A DNA stretch of 33,398 bases from Loktanella sp. (lineage in GTDB: Bacteria; Pseudomonadota; Alphaproteobacteria; Rhodobacterales; Rhodobacteraceae), in contig JAIBDT010000032.1 in NCBI GenBank assembly GCA_024686085.1, positions 1 to 33,398 of the forward strand. The letters run 5' to 3'. Every line of letters starts with the position of its first letter. The stretch's first letter is position 1. Shown here in pieces: positions 16,676 to 25,207 of this stretch. A program made the translations under genes and the position numbers. The notes under the pieces were generated by a model, which was not told the origin of the DNA, did not search any database, and saw nothing but the letters and a program-made list of their open reading frames with translations.

Positions 16676-16704
16676 TGAAACCATACAATATGAAGGCGAC
16701 GCGT

Positions 16705-17214
16705 ATGTCCCAATATCCAAGCAGCTTTGATAAAGAAGGGCTTCTTGCTTGCGCCCGGGGTGAACTATTCGGCGAAGGCAATGCGCAACTTCCTGCACCA
16801 CCCATGCTCATGATGGACCGCATAACCGAGGTATCTGCTGACGGTGGCGCGCACGGAAAAGGCCACATTGTCGCAGAATTCGACATCACACCAGACTTGT
16901 GGTTCTTTGAATGCCACTTCCCTGGCAACCCAATCATGCCCGGCTGTCTTGGCCTTGATGGCTTGTGGCAGTTGACTGGCTTCAACCTCGGATGGCGCGG
17001 CTGGCTCGGGCGCGGCTACGCACTTGGCGTCGGCGAAGTGAAGCTGACAGGCATGGTGCGCCCTGACCGCAAAATGTTAACCTACAAGATCGACTTCACC
17101 AAAGCGATCCAGACACGTCGCCTGACGATGGGCGTGGCCGACGGGATCGTCGAAGCAGACGGCGAAGTGATCTATCAGGTCAAGGACATGAAGGTCGCGC
17201 TGAGCGAGAGTTGA
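16705..17214 (+). CDS. fabA: 3-hydroxydecanoyl-ACP dehydratase/isomerase
   Basis: 169 residues from the ATG at 16705, the usual FabA length. It dehydrates 3-hydroxydecanoyl-ACP and isomerises the trans-2 product to cis-3, the branch point to unsaturated fatty acids. The catalytic pair is clear: His71 in CHFPGNP and Asp85 in LGLDGLWQL. Earlier in-frame starts (GTG 16675, ATG 16690) exist, but GAAGG 7 bases upstream and the family N-terminus ([12 protein letters not shown]) favour 16705. Its partner fabB normally follows directly; here the two are about 2.1 kb apart, with duplicated fabA 3' sequence in the gap. Confidence 0.97.
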   Translation: MSQYPSSFDKEGLLACARGELFGEGNAQLPAPPMLMMDRITEVSADGGAHGKGHIVAEFDITPDLWFFECHFPGNPIMPGCLGLDGLWQLTGFNLGWRGWLGRGYALGVGEVKLTGMVRPDRKMLTYKIDFTKAIQTRRLTMGVADGIVEADGEVIYQVKDMKVALSES

Positions 17215-17217
17215 GCA
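17167..17217 (+). repeat. Direct repeat, copy 1: 3' end of fabA
   Basis: 51 bases covering the last 15 fabA codons and the stop. A second copy at 17807-17857 matches at 47 of 51 positions; the differences change V to I, D to N and TGA to TAA, and one is silent. Confidence 0.9.
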
Positions 17218-17298
17218 ACGTCAAATTCATTGGCGGACATTTTACCGCCGATGAATTCATTTCAGCGCATAAACTCTTGTCACTTCAGGATCAGCTCA

Positions 17299-17718
17299 TT
17301 GCCAAAACCTGCAATCAAAGTCGTCGGCGATACCTCCAAAATCCACAGGGGCGCGTCTGAGGCCGCCGTAGGCGGAACGGCATCGCTGCTTTCTGCGCTG
17401 AGCATAGCAGCGGACCTCATGCCGCACGACGAAATAGATTTGCATAACTTTTTGAAGGTCCGCTATGCTGCCGCTCTCCAAGCCGCCAAACGCGCAAGTT
17501 GGTTTGGCGGCAGGTGGTTCAACTCCCTGTCAGGTGAAGATCCCGACTACATTCCCATCTCTGGCGCGCACCTGACACAGACACTTGCGGTCAAGGGCTT
17601 CACACCGCCTGACTTCATCGTGCCGCGCGGCAAATACCTGTTGCGCTTGGACTATGCTGAAAAAGCGATTGTCCTTCTCCTCGAGCGGATTACGCAGCGC
17701 GAGACGGATCATCTCTAA
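17299..17718 (+). CDS. Hypothetical protein inserted after fabA
   Basis: 139 residues from a TTG at 17299 (AGGA 8 bases upstream); an in-frame ATG at 17251 is an alternative start without a clear binding site. No family recognised. It starts PKPAIKVVGDTS, continues with a Gly/Ala-rich helix region, an HDEIDLHNFLKVRYAAALQAAKR helix, WFGGRW, and a C-terminal segment ending in a charged helix. No signal peptide or membrane span. It lies entirely inside the duplicated fabA-fabB intergenic material, so it is probably an acquired gene. Confidence 0.55.
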   Translation: MPKPAIKVVGDTSKIHRGASEAAVGGTASLLSALSIAADLMPHDEIDLHNFLKVRYAAALQAAKRASWFGGRWFNSLSGEDPDYIPISGAHLTQTLAVKGFTPPDFIVPRGKYLLRLDYAEKAIVLLLERITQRETDHL

Positions 17719-17728
17719 CGCAGAACGT

Positions 17729-17795
17729 CTACCCACTTGCACCTCCGCCCTCCCCTATCCTACAAAGAACCAGCACTAATACAGGAGTGCGCTCA
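17729..17795 (+). repeat. Direct repeat, copy A: fabB leader with ribosome binding site
   Basis: 67 bases that match the fabB leader at 19240-19306 at about 59 of 67 positions with no gaps, including the AGGAG-type binding site. Here no fabB coding follows: the sequence runs directly into the second fabA 3' end. Confidence 0.88.
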
Positions 17796-17806
17796 AGCAT
17801 GGCGCA

Positions 17807-17857
17807 GTGATCTACCAGATCAAGAACATGAAGGTCGCGCTGAGCGAGAGTTAAGCA
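17807..17857 (+). repeat. Direct repeat, copy 2: relict fabA 3' end
   Basis: Second copy of the last 15 fabA codons plus a stop (TAA here). Similarity probably reaches back to about 17796. It is not attached to a fabA open frame, so it is a fragment left by duplication. Confidence 0.9.
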
Positions 17858-17915
17858 CTAGAACGACTGATGCCGCTGATTGGCCTCCTGCCCCTCTGAC
17901 AAGATGGATTAAATT

Positions 17916-18659
17916 TTGGACTTCATACTCATCTTGCTTGCGGCATTTGGTGCTGGGTTATTGAACACGATTGCAGGGGGCGGGACATTTCTAACTTTCC
18001 CCGCACTTGTGTTTATTGGGGTACCACCAGTTATCGCAAACGCAACCAGTGCCGTCGCGGTTTTTCCAGGATATCTTGGCGGTGCCTTGGGATTTCGTGA
18101 CGAGCTTAAGACCTTCGATAAAAAGGTTATCCTTCGGTTGATTGCAATCACGATTGCGGGCGGTTTGATCGGATCAGTTTTGTTGCTGGTTTCCTCCAAC
18201 GAGGCCTTTTCGGTTGTCGTGCCGTTTTTACTCCTTGGGGCAACACTGGCTTTTCTATTCGGCGACCAGATCCGCGCACGCGCTGCGGCCGCTGGAGGGG
18301 CCATAACACCCTACGGCTCAATCGGGCTTTTACTTGTCAGCATCTACGGCGGTTATTTCAACGGAGGCCTCGGCATTGTCTTGCTTGCCCTGTTTGCGCT
18401 GTGGGGCATGACGCATATCCACAAGATGAATGGCCTCAAAAACGGTCTTTCGTTTGTGCTCTCGATAAGTTCGGTCTTGGTGTTTGCCATCGGTGGGCTT
18501 GTCGAATGGCATTACGCGCTGGCCATGATGGTCGCATCAACCATCGGCGGCTATGCAGGCGCACCGCTTGCACGCAGGCTTCCGAAATCCTTTGTGCGCG
18601 GGTTAATCGCGGCCGTTGGTTTTACCATGAGCGCCGTCTTTTTTGCCCGCTTGATTTAG
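17916..18659 (+). CDS. TauE/SafE-family membrane permease
   Basis: 247 residues, almost wholly hydrophobic with about seven or eight membrane segments. The first helix carries the family signature GAGLLNTIAGGGTFLTFPAL, the second begins GVPPVIANATSAVAVFPGY, and the second half repeats the pattern with YGGYFNGGLGI. The family exports sulfite, sulfoacetate or related anions; the substrate here is unknown. The start is a TTG at 17916: no ATG or GTG exists in frame upstream before a stop, and the family N-terminus (DFILLLAAFGAG) starts exactly there. The gene lies between the relict fabA end and a broken gene, in the fabA-fabB gap. Confidence 0.88.
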   Translation: MDFILILLAAFGAGLLNTIAGGGTFLTFPALVFIGVPPVIANATSAVAVFPGYLGGALGFRDELKTFDKKVILRLIAITIAGGLIGSVLLLVSSNEAFSVVVPFLLLGATLAFLFGDQIRARAAAAGGAITPYGSIGLLLVSIYGGYFNGGLGIVLLALFALWGMTHIHKMNGLKNGLSFVLSISSVLVFAIGGLVEWHYALAMMVASTIGGYAGAPLARRLPKSFVRGLIAAVGFTMSAVFFARLI

Positions 18660-18725
18660 CGCCGGTCTGAGATTTCTGTATCGTCGCGATGCAATTTTGG
18701 GTAAAAAGAAGCCGTCGAGGTTAAC

Positions 18726-19187
18726 ATGGGAAGACCCCGCACGATCCGCACTTACCCATGCATATGGCGCGGCAAAAGACATTCCTGACCTATTGCGCGC
18801 ACTTGAAACGGGAATGCACCAAATATCTGACCATAAAGAAGATCCTTGATTTACCCTGTGGTCTGCCCTTTGCCATCAAGATGACCTCTATGATCCGTCT
18901 TACGCAGCAATGCCACCTATTTTGGAAATTGCAACCAAAGCGGATGGCCCCATTGATTTCAGCTTTTCCAACCCCCTGCGGCGATTGAGAGCGCTCGCAA
19001 AAATGGGAGTGGGCCACCTCTTCCACATGATCTTGAGACAGCCTATCAAGACGGGCTAACTGGCCTCGTGTACTGTGTCTCAAAGCACATGATTGAAACG
19101 TGGGATCAAATCACGTTCACGTCTGCAATGGCTGCCCCTGCCGTTGGCAAAGAACAGCATCGGGTCGCTAAAGCGCTACTCAACTGA
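18726..19187 (+). pseudogene. Broken gene of an uncharacterised family (HEAT-like, uncertain)
   Basis: Reading across frames recovers one protein: WEDPARSALTHAYG, AAKDIPDLLRALET, then a TGA at 18847, FTLWSALCHQDDLYDPSYAAMPPILEIA, GPIDFSFS. A shift follows at the C-run 18972-18976 into a second frame, PAAIESARKN to KALLN, with a TGA at 19185-19187. A further one-base shift after the ATG at 18726 is needed to reach the first frame. The block LW-x-L-CHQ-x-D-x-Y-x-SYAA-x-P is one I have seen in small HEAT-repeat-like proteins of unknown role, some near toxin or immunity genes; this is a loose recollection. At least one nonsense change and two frameshifts mean it is dead. Confidence 0.7.
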
Positions 19188-19239
19188 GACGGCGACCTCA
19201 TCGCGCAGCTTATCAAACTCGACTTTTAGCACCACCACC

Positions 19240-19306
19240 CTACCCACTTGCACCCAGCCCCTCCCCCATCCTACAAAGAACCAACACTCATACAGGAGAG
19301 CGCTCA
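19240..19306 (+). repeat. Direct repeat, copy B: authentic fabB leader
   Basis: The copy that still leads into fabB, with AGGAG at about 19294-19298 and the start codon at its end. Partner of 17729-17795. Confidence 0.88.
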
Positions 19307-20535
19307 TGCGTCGTGTCGTCATCACAGGTCTGGGGATCGTCTCCCCCATCGGGAATAACGCGGATGAGGTGTCGGCCTCGCTCAAGGCGGGCAAGTCTGG
19401 CATCGTCGCCAGTCCCGAGATGGCCGAGCATGGGTTCCGGTCCCAAATCGCGGGCACTGTGAAGCTTGATATCGCCGAGCACGTTGAAAAGCGCGCGCTA
19501 CGCTTCATGGGTCCGGGTGCCGCTTATGCCTATATCGCCATGGGTCAGGCGATTGCCGATGCGGGTCTGGATGAGGATACGGTGTCCAACGTGCGCACGG
19601 GTCTGATCGCGGGCTCTGGTGGACCGTCAACGTCGGCCATGTTCACCGCGCACAACATTGTCAAAGACACAGGGGCGACCAAGCGGATCGGGCCATTCGC
19701 CGTGCCAAAGTGCATGTCCTCCACGATCTCGGCCAACCTCTCAACCCAGTATAAGATCAAGGGCATCAACTATTCGATCACCTCCGCCTGCTCGACCTCG
19801 CTGCACTGCATCGGGGCGGCCTCCGAGCAGATCATGATGGGCAAGCAAGACGTGATGTTCGCGGGCGGCGCGGAAGAACTCGACTGGACGCTGTCCTGCC
19901 TATTCGACGCGATGGGCGCGATGTCGTCCAAGTATAACGACACGCCAGAGAAAGCCTCCCGCGCTTTCGACGCCAACCGCGACGGTTTTGTGATCGCAGG
20001 CGGCGGCGCGATGCTCGTGCTCGAATCCCTTGAGCACGCCCAAGCACGCGGCGCGAAGATTTACGCAGAGGTCACAGGCTTCGCCGCGACCTCCGACGGT
20101 CACGATATGGTGGCCCCATCTGGCGAAGGCGGCGAACGCGCGATGCGCTTGGCGCTGCAATCCCTGCCCGAAGGCCGCAAGGTCAGCTACATCAACGCGC
20201 ATGGCACATCGACGCCCGTGGGCGACGTGGGCGAGATCGAAGCCGTGCGCCGCGTGTTCGGCCAAGGCACGACTCCGCCCGTGTCCTCGACCAAATCCAT
20301 GACGGGGCACAGCCAAGGGGCGACAGGTGCCTCCGAGGCGGTCTATTGCCTGCTGATGCTGCAAGAGGACTTCATCGCGCCATCCATCAACGTGGACACC
20401 TTGGACCCTGCCCTCGACCCCACCGAAATCGCCACAACCCGCGTCGATAACGCAGGTCTGGACACGATCATGACGAACTCGTTTGGGTTTGGCGGGACCA
20501 ATGGGTCGATGTTGCTGAGCAAGTTTGCTGGGTAG
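19306..20535 (+). CDS. fabB: 3-oxoacyl-ACP synthase I (FabB)
   Basis: 409 residues. A condensing enzyme that elongates acyl-ACPs and is needed for unsaturated fatty acids after FabA. The Cys-His-His active site is present: Cys162 (SACSTS), His299 (NAHGTSTP) and His335 (MTGHSQGA). The open frame runs upstream to 19093, but the ATG at 19306 has a clear AGGAG and the family N-terminus [15 protein letters not shown]. Third codon positions look richer in G and C than in the neighbouring inserted genes, consistent with a core, well-expressed gene. Together with fabA and fabI it forms the type II fatty-acid unit split by insertions here. Confidence 0.97.
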   Translation: MRRVVITGLGIVSPIGNNADEVSASLKAGKSGIVASPEMAEHGFRSQIAGTVKLDIAEHVEKRALRFMGPGAAYAYIAMGQAIADAGLDEDTVSNVRTGLIAGSGGPSTSAMFTAHNIVKDTGATKRIGPFAVPKCMSSTISANLSTQYKIKGINYSITSACSTSLHCIGAASEQIMMGKQDVMFAGGAEELDWTLSCLFDAMGAMSSKYNDTPEKASRAFDANRDGFVIAGGGAMLVLESLEHAQARGAKIYAEVTGFAATSDGHDMVAPSGEGGERAMRLALQSLPEGRKVSYINAHGTSTPVGDVGEIEAVRRVFGQGTTPPVSSTKSMTGHSQGATGASEAVYCLLMLQEDFIAPSINVDTLDPALDPTEIATTRVDNAGLDTIMTNSFGFGGTNGSMLLSKFAG

Positions 20536-21229
20536 GTTTTACAATAGGTTCAGGCCAACAACAAAGCTCGGTTTAGGCGTGGCTATCGGCCTCGCCTTCA
20601 CCCTTTGGCCAGTCCTGATCGTCCCGTTGGTAATCGGAATCAGACTTTTGGTTCCTGACGGTCATGCCATCGGTGAGTTGATGGGTTCTTTTGGCTTTGG
20701 TCTATTAATCTTAATTCCGCTTTCGCTTATTTGCAGTGCAGTTATTCTTCTCATCTGCGGAATGGTTTGGGGGATCGGCAGTATAAAATCGAACGCTAGG
20801 GGCGGCCGCCATTCCCGATCTATTCTCGGAGCCTTCTGTGCAAGCACTCTTCTCATTGCGATCTATGTTCCGACAGGCCCTGACCCTTGCTCACGCAGTT
20901 TCACCCAACAAGGTTATGAAGACTGTGTCAGCGACATGTTTGCAGAGATGTCAGTTCAGGACGCGCGCAACTGGTTAGAGGCTCAGGGCTACAAAAACAC
21001 GAGGATCATCGAACCTTTTGGAGGCAATCGCGACTTAAAGTTTTATAGTTCTTTCTCTGCGTTGCGAAACTATGGCCCATATTATAGCATCCCTTACGGT
21101 ACAAATTTCTTCCGCTTGTTCGGTCGTATCCCACCTGCTCCAAGCAACTTCGAATTGGTCATAAAAAGTTCCCTTACCGAAGATAGAGTTGTCAGTGTCC
21201 AAGCGTGGTGGGGGTTTTCATTTCTATGA
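20525..21229 (+). CDS. Hypothetical membrane protein between fabB and fabI
   Basis: Up to 234 residues. The N-terminal half has three hydrophobic segments (about residues 15-42, 50-82 and 100-115). The C-terminal half is a soluble region with a Cys pair ([16 protein letters not shown]), [14 protein letters not shown] and an aromatic-rich end. No known family recognised. The start is unclear: a TTG at 20525 overlaps the end of fabB by 11 bases; a GTG at 20579 is the next choice. Neither has a strong binding site. Base use is more A/T-rich than in fabB and fabI, suggesting a later arrival. Confidence 0.6.
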   Translation: MLGRFYNRFRPTTKLGLGVAIGLAFTLWPVLIVPLVIGIRLLVPDGHAIGELMGSFGFGLLILIPLSLICSAVILLICGMVWGIGSIKSNARGGRHSRSILGAFCASTLLIAIYVPTGPDPCSRSFTQQGYEDCVSDMFAEMSVQDARNWLEAQGYKNTRIIEPFGGNRDLKFYSSFSALRNYGPYYSIPYGTNFFRLFGRIPPAPSNFELVIKSSLTEDRVVSVQAWWGFSFL

Positions 21230-21299
21230 TCCTGAGTTCAAAAACTTGACGCCACGTCCCAAACCGTTCACCTAGATAAAAACCAATAAGGGACACCAA

Positions 21300-22088
21300 A
21301 TGACCATTTCTATGCAAGGCAAACGCGGGTTGATCATGGGGGTTGCCAACGAGCGCTCCATTGCTTGGGGGATTGCGAAAGCGATGGCCGAGGCTGGTGG
21401 CGAGTTGGCGTTCACGTATCAGGGTGAGGCGTTTGGTAAGCGGTTGGCTCCGCTGGCGGCCTCTGTTGGGTCTGACTTCATGGTTGATGTGGATGTCACA
21501 AACGCGGCGTCGATGGATGCAGCCTTCTCGGCCCTTGGCGAGCGTTGGGAAACGATTGATTTCGTCGTGCACGCGATTGCATATTCCGACAAGAACGAGC
21601 TGACGGGGCGAATTTCGGATACGTCTGTCGAGAACTTCAAGAACTCAATGGTCATCTCCTGCTATTCGCTGATCGATGTGTCCAAACGCGCCATGGCGTT
21701 GATGCCAAACGGCGGCACGATCCTGACGCTAACCTATCAGGGTGCCAACAAAGTAACCCCGTTCTATAACGTCATGGGTGTGGCCAAGGCCGCGTTGGAA
21801 AGTGCTGTGCGCTACCTCGCCAATGACCTCGGCCCCGACAATATCCGCGTGAACGCAATCTCCCCCGGCCCAATGAAAACCCTTGCAGGGGCGGCGATTG
21901 GTGGCGCGCGCAAGACCTATAAGCACACGGGCGAAAACGCACCTTTGCGCTCGAACGCGACCCTTGAGGCCGTTGGTGGCACAGCGGTTTATCTGGCGTC
22001 TGATGCGGGTGCTTGCACAACGGGCGAGATTATTCGTGTGGATGGTGGATATCACGTGCTGGGGATGCCGCAGCCCGAAAACCTCTAA
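21300..22088 (+). CDS. fabI: Enoyl-ACP reductase (NADH), FabI type
   Basis: 262 residues. It reduces trans-2-enoyl-ACP in the last step of each elongation cycle. A short-chain dehydrogenase fold with the FabI nucleotide signature GVANERSIAWGIA, and the catalytic set Tyr146, Tyr156 and Lys163 (Y-X6-K). The residue aligned with Gly93 of E. coli FabI is Ala94 here, in HAIAYS. AAGGGA precedes the ATG. It is followed by two hairpins, so it closes the fab cluster. Confidence 0.97.
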   Translation: MTISMQGKRGLIMGVANERSIAWGIAKAMAEAGGELAFTYQGEAFGKRLAPLAASVGSDFMVDVDVTNAASMDAAFSALGERWETIDFVVHAIAYSDKNELTGRISDTSVENFKNSMVISCYSLIDVSKRAMALMPNGGTILTLTYQGANKVTPFYNVMGVAKAALESAVRYLANDLGPDNIRVNAISPGPMKTLAGAAIGGARKTYKHTGENAPLRSNATLEAVGGTAVYLASDAGACTTGEIIRVDGGYHVLGMPQPENL

Positions 22089-22090
22089 AC

Positions 22091-22125
22091 AGGTGGCTGG
22101 GGCCAGCCCCAGACCTCGAGATATT
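22091..22125 (+). terminator. First hairpin after fabI
   Basis: AGGT-GG-CTGGGG-CCAG-CCCCAG-ACCT forms a bulged stem starting 3 bases after the fabI stop, followed by ATATTTTTG. Probably terminates fabI. Confidence 0.6.
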
Positions 22126-22138
22126 TTTGATCAAAGAA

Positions 22139-22172
22139 GGGCAAGGGCATCTAGCACCCCTGCCCTTTTTTT
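22139..22172 (+). terminator. Second, strong terminator after fabI
   Basis: GGGCA-A-GGG ... CCC-C-TGCCC forms a stem with one internal mismatch and is followed by seven T residues (22166-22172). A classic intrinsic terminator. Its end touches the stop of the convergent SlyD-like gene at 22176. Confidence 0.85.
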
Positions 22173-22175
22173 CAT

Positions 22176-22610
22176 TTATGCCGCGTCGATCCCGACAACT
22201 TCAAAGTCAAACGTCAGGTCTTGGCCTGCAAGCGGGTGGTTGGCATCCAACGTGACTTCGGTCTCGGAGACATCAACGATTGTCACAGGGATCACCTGAC
22301 CGTCTGGGGACTGCATTTGCAACTGTGTGCCGACTTCGGTTGGGATGTCGTCAGGAAATTCCGTGCGTGGAACTGGTTGGCGGGCGGCTGGATTGATCGG
22401 GCCATAGGCTTCAGCACAAGCGATCTCTGCGACCTTTTTATCGCCAACAGCCATCCCATGGATTGCTTGATCCAAACCTGAAATGATCATGCCAGACCCG
22501 AGTTTGAATTCAAGCGCATCACGCCCTTCGGAGCTATCAAAAACCTCACCGGATTTCAGCGTGCCTTTGTAGTGAATGCGGATCGTATCGCCTGATTTTG
22601 CTTGTGTCAT
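22176..22610 (-). CDS. FKBP/SlyD-type peptidyl-prolyl isomerase
   Basis: 144 residues from the ATG at 22610. SlyD-type folding helper: an FKBP core with IHYKGTLKSGEVFDSS near the N-terminus and LEFKLGSGMIISGLDQAIHGM, into which the insert-in-flap domain (AYGPINPAARQPVPRTEFP to VTLDANHPLAGQDLTFD) is placed. The block NHPLAGQDLTF is diagnostic. The His-rich metal-binding tail of E. coli SlyD is absent, as in the SlpA/short-SlyD group. Cytoplasmic: the Met14 start is preferred over the longer frame, and no signal peptide is seen. Confidence 0.92.
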   Translation of the reverse strand: MTQAKSGDTIRIHYKGTLKSGEVFDSSEGRDALEFKLGSGMIISGLDQAIHGMAVGDKKVAEIACAEAYGPINPAARQPVPRTEFPDDIPTEVGTQLQMQSPDGQVIPVTIVDVSETEVTLDANHPLAGQDLTFDFEVVGIDAA

Positions 22611-22747
22611 AAACTGTGTCTTTCTGCTCTTGGATGTAAAGCCGCGCACGCTATGCGCTGCAGCCTAAAGATGCAAACAGCTTTGCCCCTTTCGGACCGC
22701 CGCAATGCATGTCAATCTATTTGCAACCAAACCGAAGGGACCCCAAG

Positions 22748-23425
22748 ATGCCCAAATCCGTCTATGTGTTTGATGCCTATGGCACGCTGTTTGATGTCAA
22801 TGCAGCCGCACGCCAAGCAAGTGCCGAACCGGATCATGCAGCGTTAGCAGACCATTGGCCAACCGTTGCTGCAAATTGGCGGCGCAAACAACTAGAGTAT
22901 TCTTGGCTAAGGGCCGTGGCGGACAGACACTGTGACTTTTGGAAAGTCACTGAAGACGGCCTTGATTGGGCACTAGAGGCATCGGGACTTTCCGACCCCG
23001 CCACGCGCGAACGCCTGCTTGCGCTCTATTGGGAATTGGCGGCCTTTCGCGAAGTCCCTGAAATGCTTGCGGCCCTCAAAGCACGCGGCGCAAAAACAGC
23101 AATTTTGTCGAATGGATCGCCAGAAATGCTAAAGGCTGCAGTGCATTCCGCAGGCATCGCAGAATTCCTAGATGCGATTCTATCGGTTGAAACCGTCGGT
23201 GTCTTCAAGCCGAACGCCAGAGTGTATGATCTAGTTGAGGAGCATTTCGAGTGTAAAAAGTCAGAAGTCCTATTTGTTTCCTCGAACGGTTGGGATGCCG
23301 CAGGCGCAGCAGGATACGGATTTGATACTGCGTGGATCAACCGGGCAAGCGATCCAATTGATAGGCTCTACGCTAACCCTACCCACGTTTTGACCGACCT
23401 GACCACCATACCGGAGTTGCCATAA
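22748..23425 (+). CDS. (S)-2-haloacid dehalogenase, HAD type II
   Basis: 225 residues from the ATG at 22748. It hydrolyses L-2-haloalkanoic acids to D-2-hydroxy acids. The HAD nucleophile Asp9 is in VFDAYGTLFDV; Ser and Asn in ILSNGSPEM, Lys in FKPNARVYDL, and the final SSNGWDAAG-x-x-GYGFDTAWINR set match the haloacid dehalogenase subgroup residue for residue. The longer frame to 22709 lacks support; AAGGG precedes 22748. First gene of a four-gene overlapping unit; its stop shares one base with the next start. Confidence 0.9.
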   Translation: MPKSVYVFDAYGTLFDVNAAARQASAEPDHAALADHWPTVAANWRRKQLEYSWLRAVADRHCDFWKVTEDGLDWALEASGLSDPATRERLLALYWELAAFREVPEMLAALKARGAKTAILSNGSPEMLKAAVHSAGIAEFLDAILSVETVGVFKPNARVYDLVEEHFECKKSEVLFVSSNGWDAAGAAGYGFDTAWINRASDPIDRLYANPTHVLTDLTTIPELP

Positions 23426-24249
23426 TGCCTTTCTTCAAAGCAGCCGACGGGACCAAGCTCTATTACGAAGAAACTGGGCAAGGCTTGCCCGTTTTGGCCT
23501 TGTCGGGCCTCACGCGAAACGCGGCAGATTTTGATCATGTCGCCCCTCACTTGCCTGTGCGCTTGATCCGCATGGATTATCGCGGGCGCGGTCAGTCTGA
23601 TTGGGCGGATTACAAAACCTACAACATTCCGCAAGAAGCTGCGGATGCGCTCGCTTTGCTAGACCATTTGGGCATCGACCAAGCCGCTATTTTGGGAACA
23701 TCGCGGGGCGGGTTGATTGCTATGTTGTTGGCTGCAACCGCGAAAGACCGGCTGTTGGGTGTTGTGCTAAATGACATCGGCCCCGAAATTGATCCGCAAG
23801 GCATGAAAGTCATCGCCAACTACATTGGTAAAAACCCCGTCGAAGAGAATCACGAGGACGCGGCCCGTGCACGTGCGCGCAACTGGGTGCATTTCAAAAA
23901 CGTACCCCATGCGCGCTGGCTGGCCGAAGTAAGGGCGCATTATGCGCAAACCATTGACGGGCTAGTTGTTAAATATGACCCAAAACTGCGCGATGCCGTT
24001 TTAGAGGGATTAGAACAACCCACCCCGGACCTTTGGCCACTTTACGATGCTTTAGGCGGCTTGCCACTTGCTCTAATCCGTGGCGCCAATTCCGATCTTC
24101 TCTCTGAGACGTGCGCGGATGAAATGCTGCGGCGCAGACCTGACATCATTCGCGCCGATATCGCAGACAGAGGCCACGTGCCATTCTTGGACGAAGAAGA
24201 CGCATTGGACGCGCTGACCGAATGGTTGGAGGACCTTCATGAACATTGA
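23425..24249 (+). CDS. Alpha/beta hydrolase
   Basis: 274 residues. The serine hydrolase triad is visible: Ser93 (GTSRGG), Asp224 (GANSDLL) and His251 (DRGHVPF). The oxyanion segment ALSGLTRNAADFD and the MDYRGRGQSD strand-loop are typical of the fold. No signal peptide, so cytoplasmic. The substrate cannot be told; the position between a dehalogenase and a hydroxyamino-acid dehydratase suggests turnover of small organic acids or esters. It overlaps both neighbours (1 and 11 bases), so it is cotranscribed. Confidence 0.88.
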   Translation: MPFFKAADGTKLYYEETGQGLPVLALSGLTRNAADFDHVAPHLPVRLIRMDYRGRGQSDWADYKTYNIPQEAADALALLDHLGIDQAAILGTSRGGLIAMLLAATAKDRLLGVVLNDIGPEIDPQGMKVIANYIGKNPVEENHEDAARARARNWVHFKNVPHARWLAEVRAHYAQTIDGLVVKYDPKLRDAVLEGLEQPTPDLWPLYDALGGLPLALIRGANSDLLSETCADEMLRRRPDIIRADIADRGHVPFLDEEDALDALTEWLEDLHEH

Positions 24250-25207
24250 AATGATCCGCGCGGCAGCGTTACGGATTAAAGACCATGCGCGTCTGACGCC
24301 TTTACTTTCCTCACCCTTCTTGGACAAGATCGCTGGGCGGCGAATACTGATCAAACCCGAGTGTCTGCAACACACAGGATCTTTCAAGTTTCGCGGCGGT
24401 TGGGCGGCGGTCTCTATGTTGTCGGACGATCAGCTGATGAACGGGGTGATCGCCTATTCCAGTGGTAACCATGCGCAGGGCGTGGCCCTCGCCGCCAAAG
24501 AACACGGTGCGCCAGCCGTGATTGTCATGCCGTCGGATGCACCCAAAATCAAAGTCGACAACACGCGCGCATTAGGTGCAGAGGTCATCCTTTATGACCG
24601 CGCTACACAGGACCGCGATGAAATCGGTACCCGCATCGCAGCCGAGCGGGGTTTGACCTTGATCAGGCCCTATGACGACCCACAAGTCATTGCGGGACAA
24701 GGCACTGTAGGACTAGAAATCGCAGCACAATCAGCAGCAATGGGGGTCACCGATGCAGAAATCGCAGTATGTTGCGGCGGCGGAGGCCTGACGTCCGGCA
24801 TCGCACTGGCCTTGGCCGCTGACGCGCCGCGAATGCGCGTGCGCCCAGCCGAACCCGCTGGGTTCGACGATGTAACGCGCTCGCTTTTGGCGGGAACCAT
24901 TCTCTCGAATGAAAAGCTAAGCGGGTCGATTTGCGACGCCATTATCACCGCACAACCGGGCAATCTGACTTTTCCTATCCTGCAAGCGCATTGCGGTGCT
25001 GGCGTTGTGGTGACCGACGACGATTGTCTGCGGGCAATGGGGCTAGCATTCGAGCGCCTAAAAATTGTTGTAGAACCGGGTGGGGCTGCAGGCCTTGCGG
25101 CGGCGCTTTTCTATCCCGACCAATTCGAGGGCGACACAGTAATCGCCGTGACAACAGGTGGTAACGTGGATGTGCCAACGTTCCGTCGCGCTTTGGAGAC
25201 TTTATGA
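24239..25207 (+). CDS. Threonine/serine dehydratase-like PLP enzyme
   Basis: 322 residues, fold-type II PLP enzyme. Lys50 in TGSFKFRGG is the Schiff-base lysine, SSGNHAQG (about 74-81) binds the substrate carboxylate, and CGGGGLTSG (179-187) is the phosphate loop. It lacks the C-terminal ACT regulatory domains of biosynthetic IlvA, so it is a catabolic type, acting on L-threonine, L-serine or a related 3-hydroxy amino acid. GGAGG just upstream, inside the previous gene, supports the start. It ends with an ATGA overlap with the next gene. Confidence 0.88.
   Translation: MNIEMIRAAALRIKDHARLTPLLSSPFLDKIAGRRILIKPECLQHTGSFKFRGGWAAVSMLSDDQLMNGVIAYSSGNHAQGVALAAKEHGAPAVIVMPSDAPKIKVDNTRALGAEVILYDRATQDRDEIGTRIAAERGLTLIRPYDDPQVIAGQGTVGLEIAAQSAAMGVTDAEIAVCCGGGGLTSGIALALAADAPRMRVRPAEPAGFDDVTRSLLAGTILSNEKLSGSICDAIITAQPGNLTFPILQAHCGAGVVVTDDDCLRAMGLAFERLKIVVEPGGAAGLAAALFYPDQFEGDTVIAVTTGGNVDVPTFRRALETL

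Noticed and set aside
18758-18988. Open frame with an ATG inside the broken gene
   Set aside because: Its translation is unlike any protein pattern, while the neighbouring frames give a coherent interrupted protein.
19093-19305. N-terminal extension of FabB
   Set aside because: The extension reads through the tail of the dead gene and the leader; the ATG at 19306 has the binding site and the family start.
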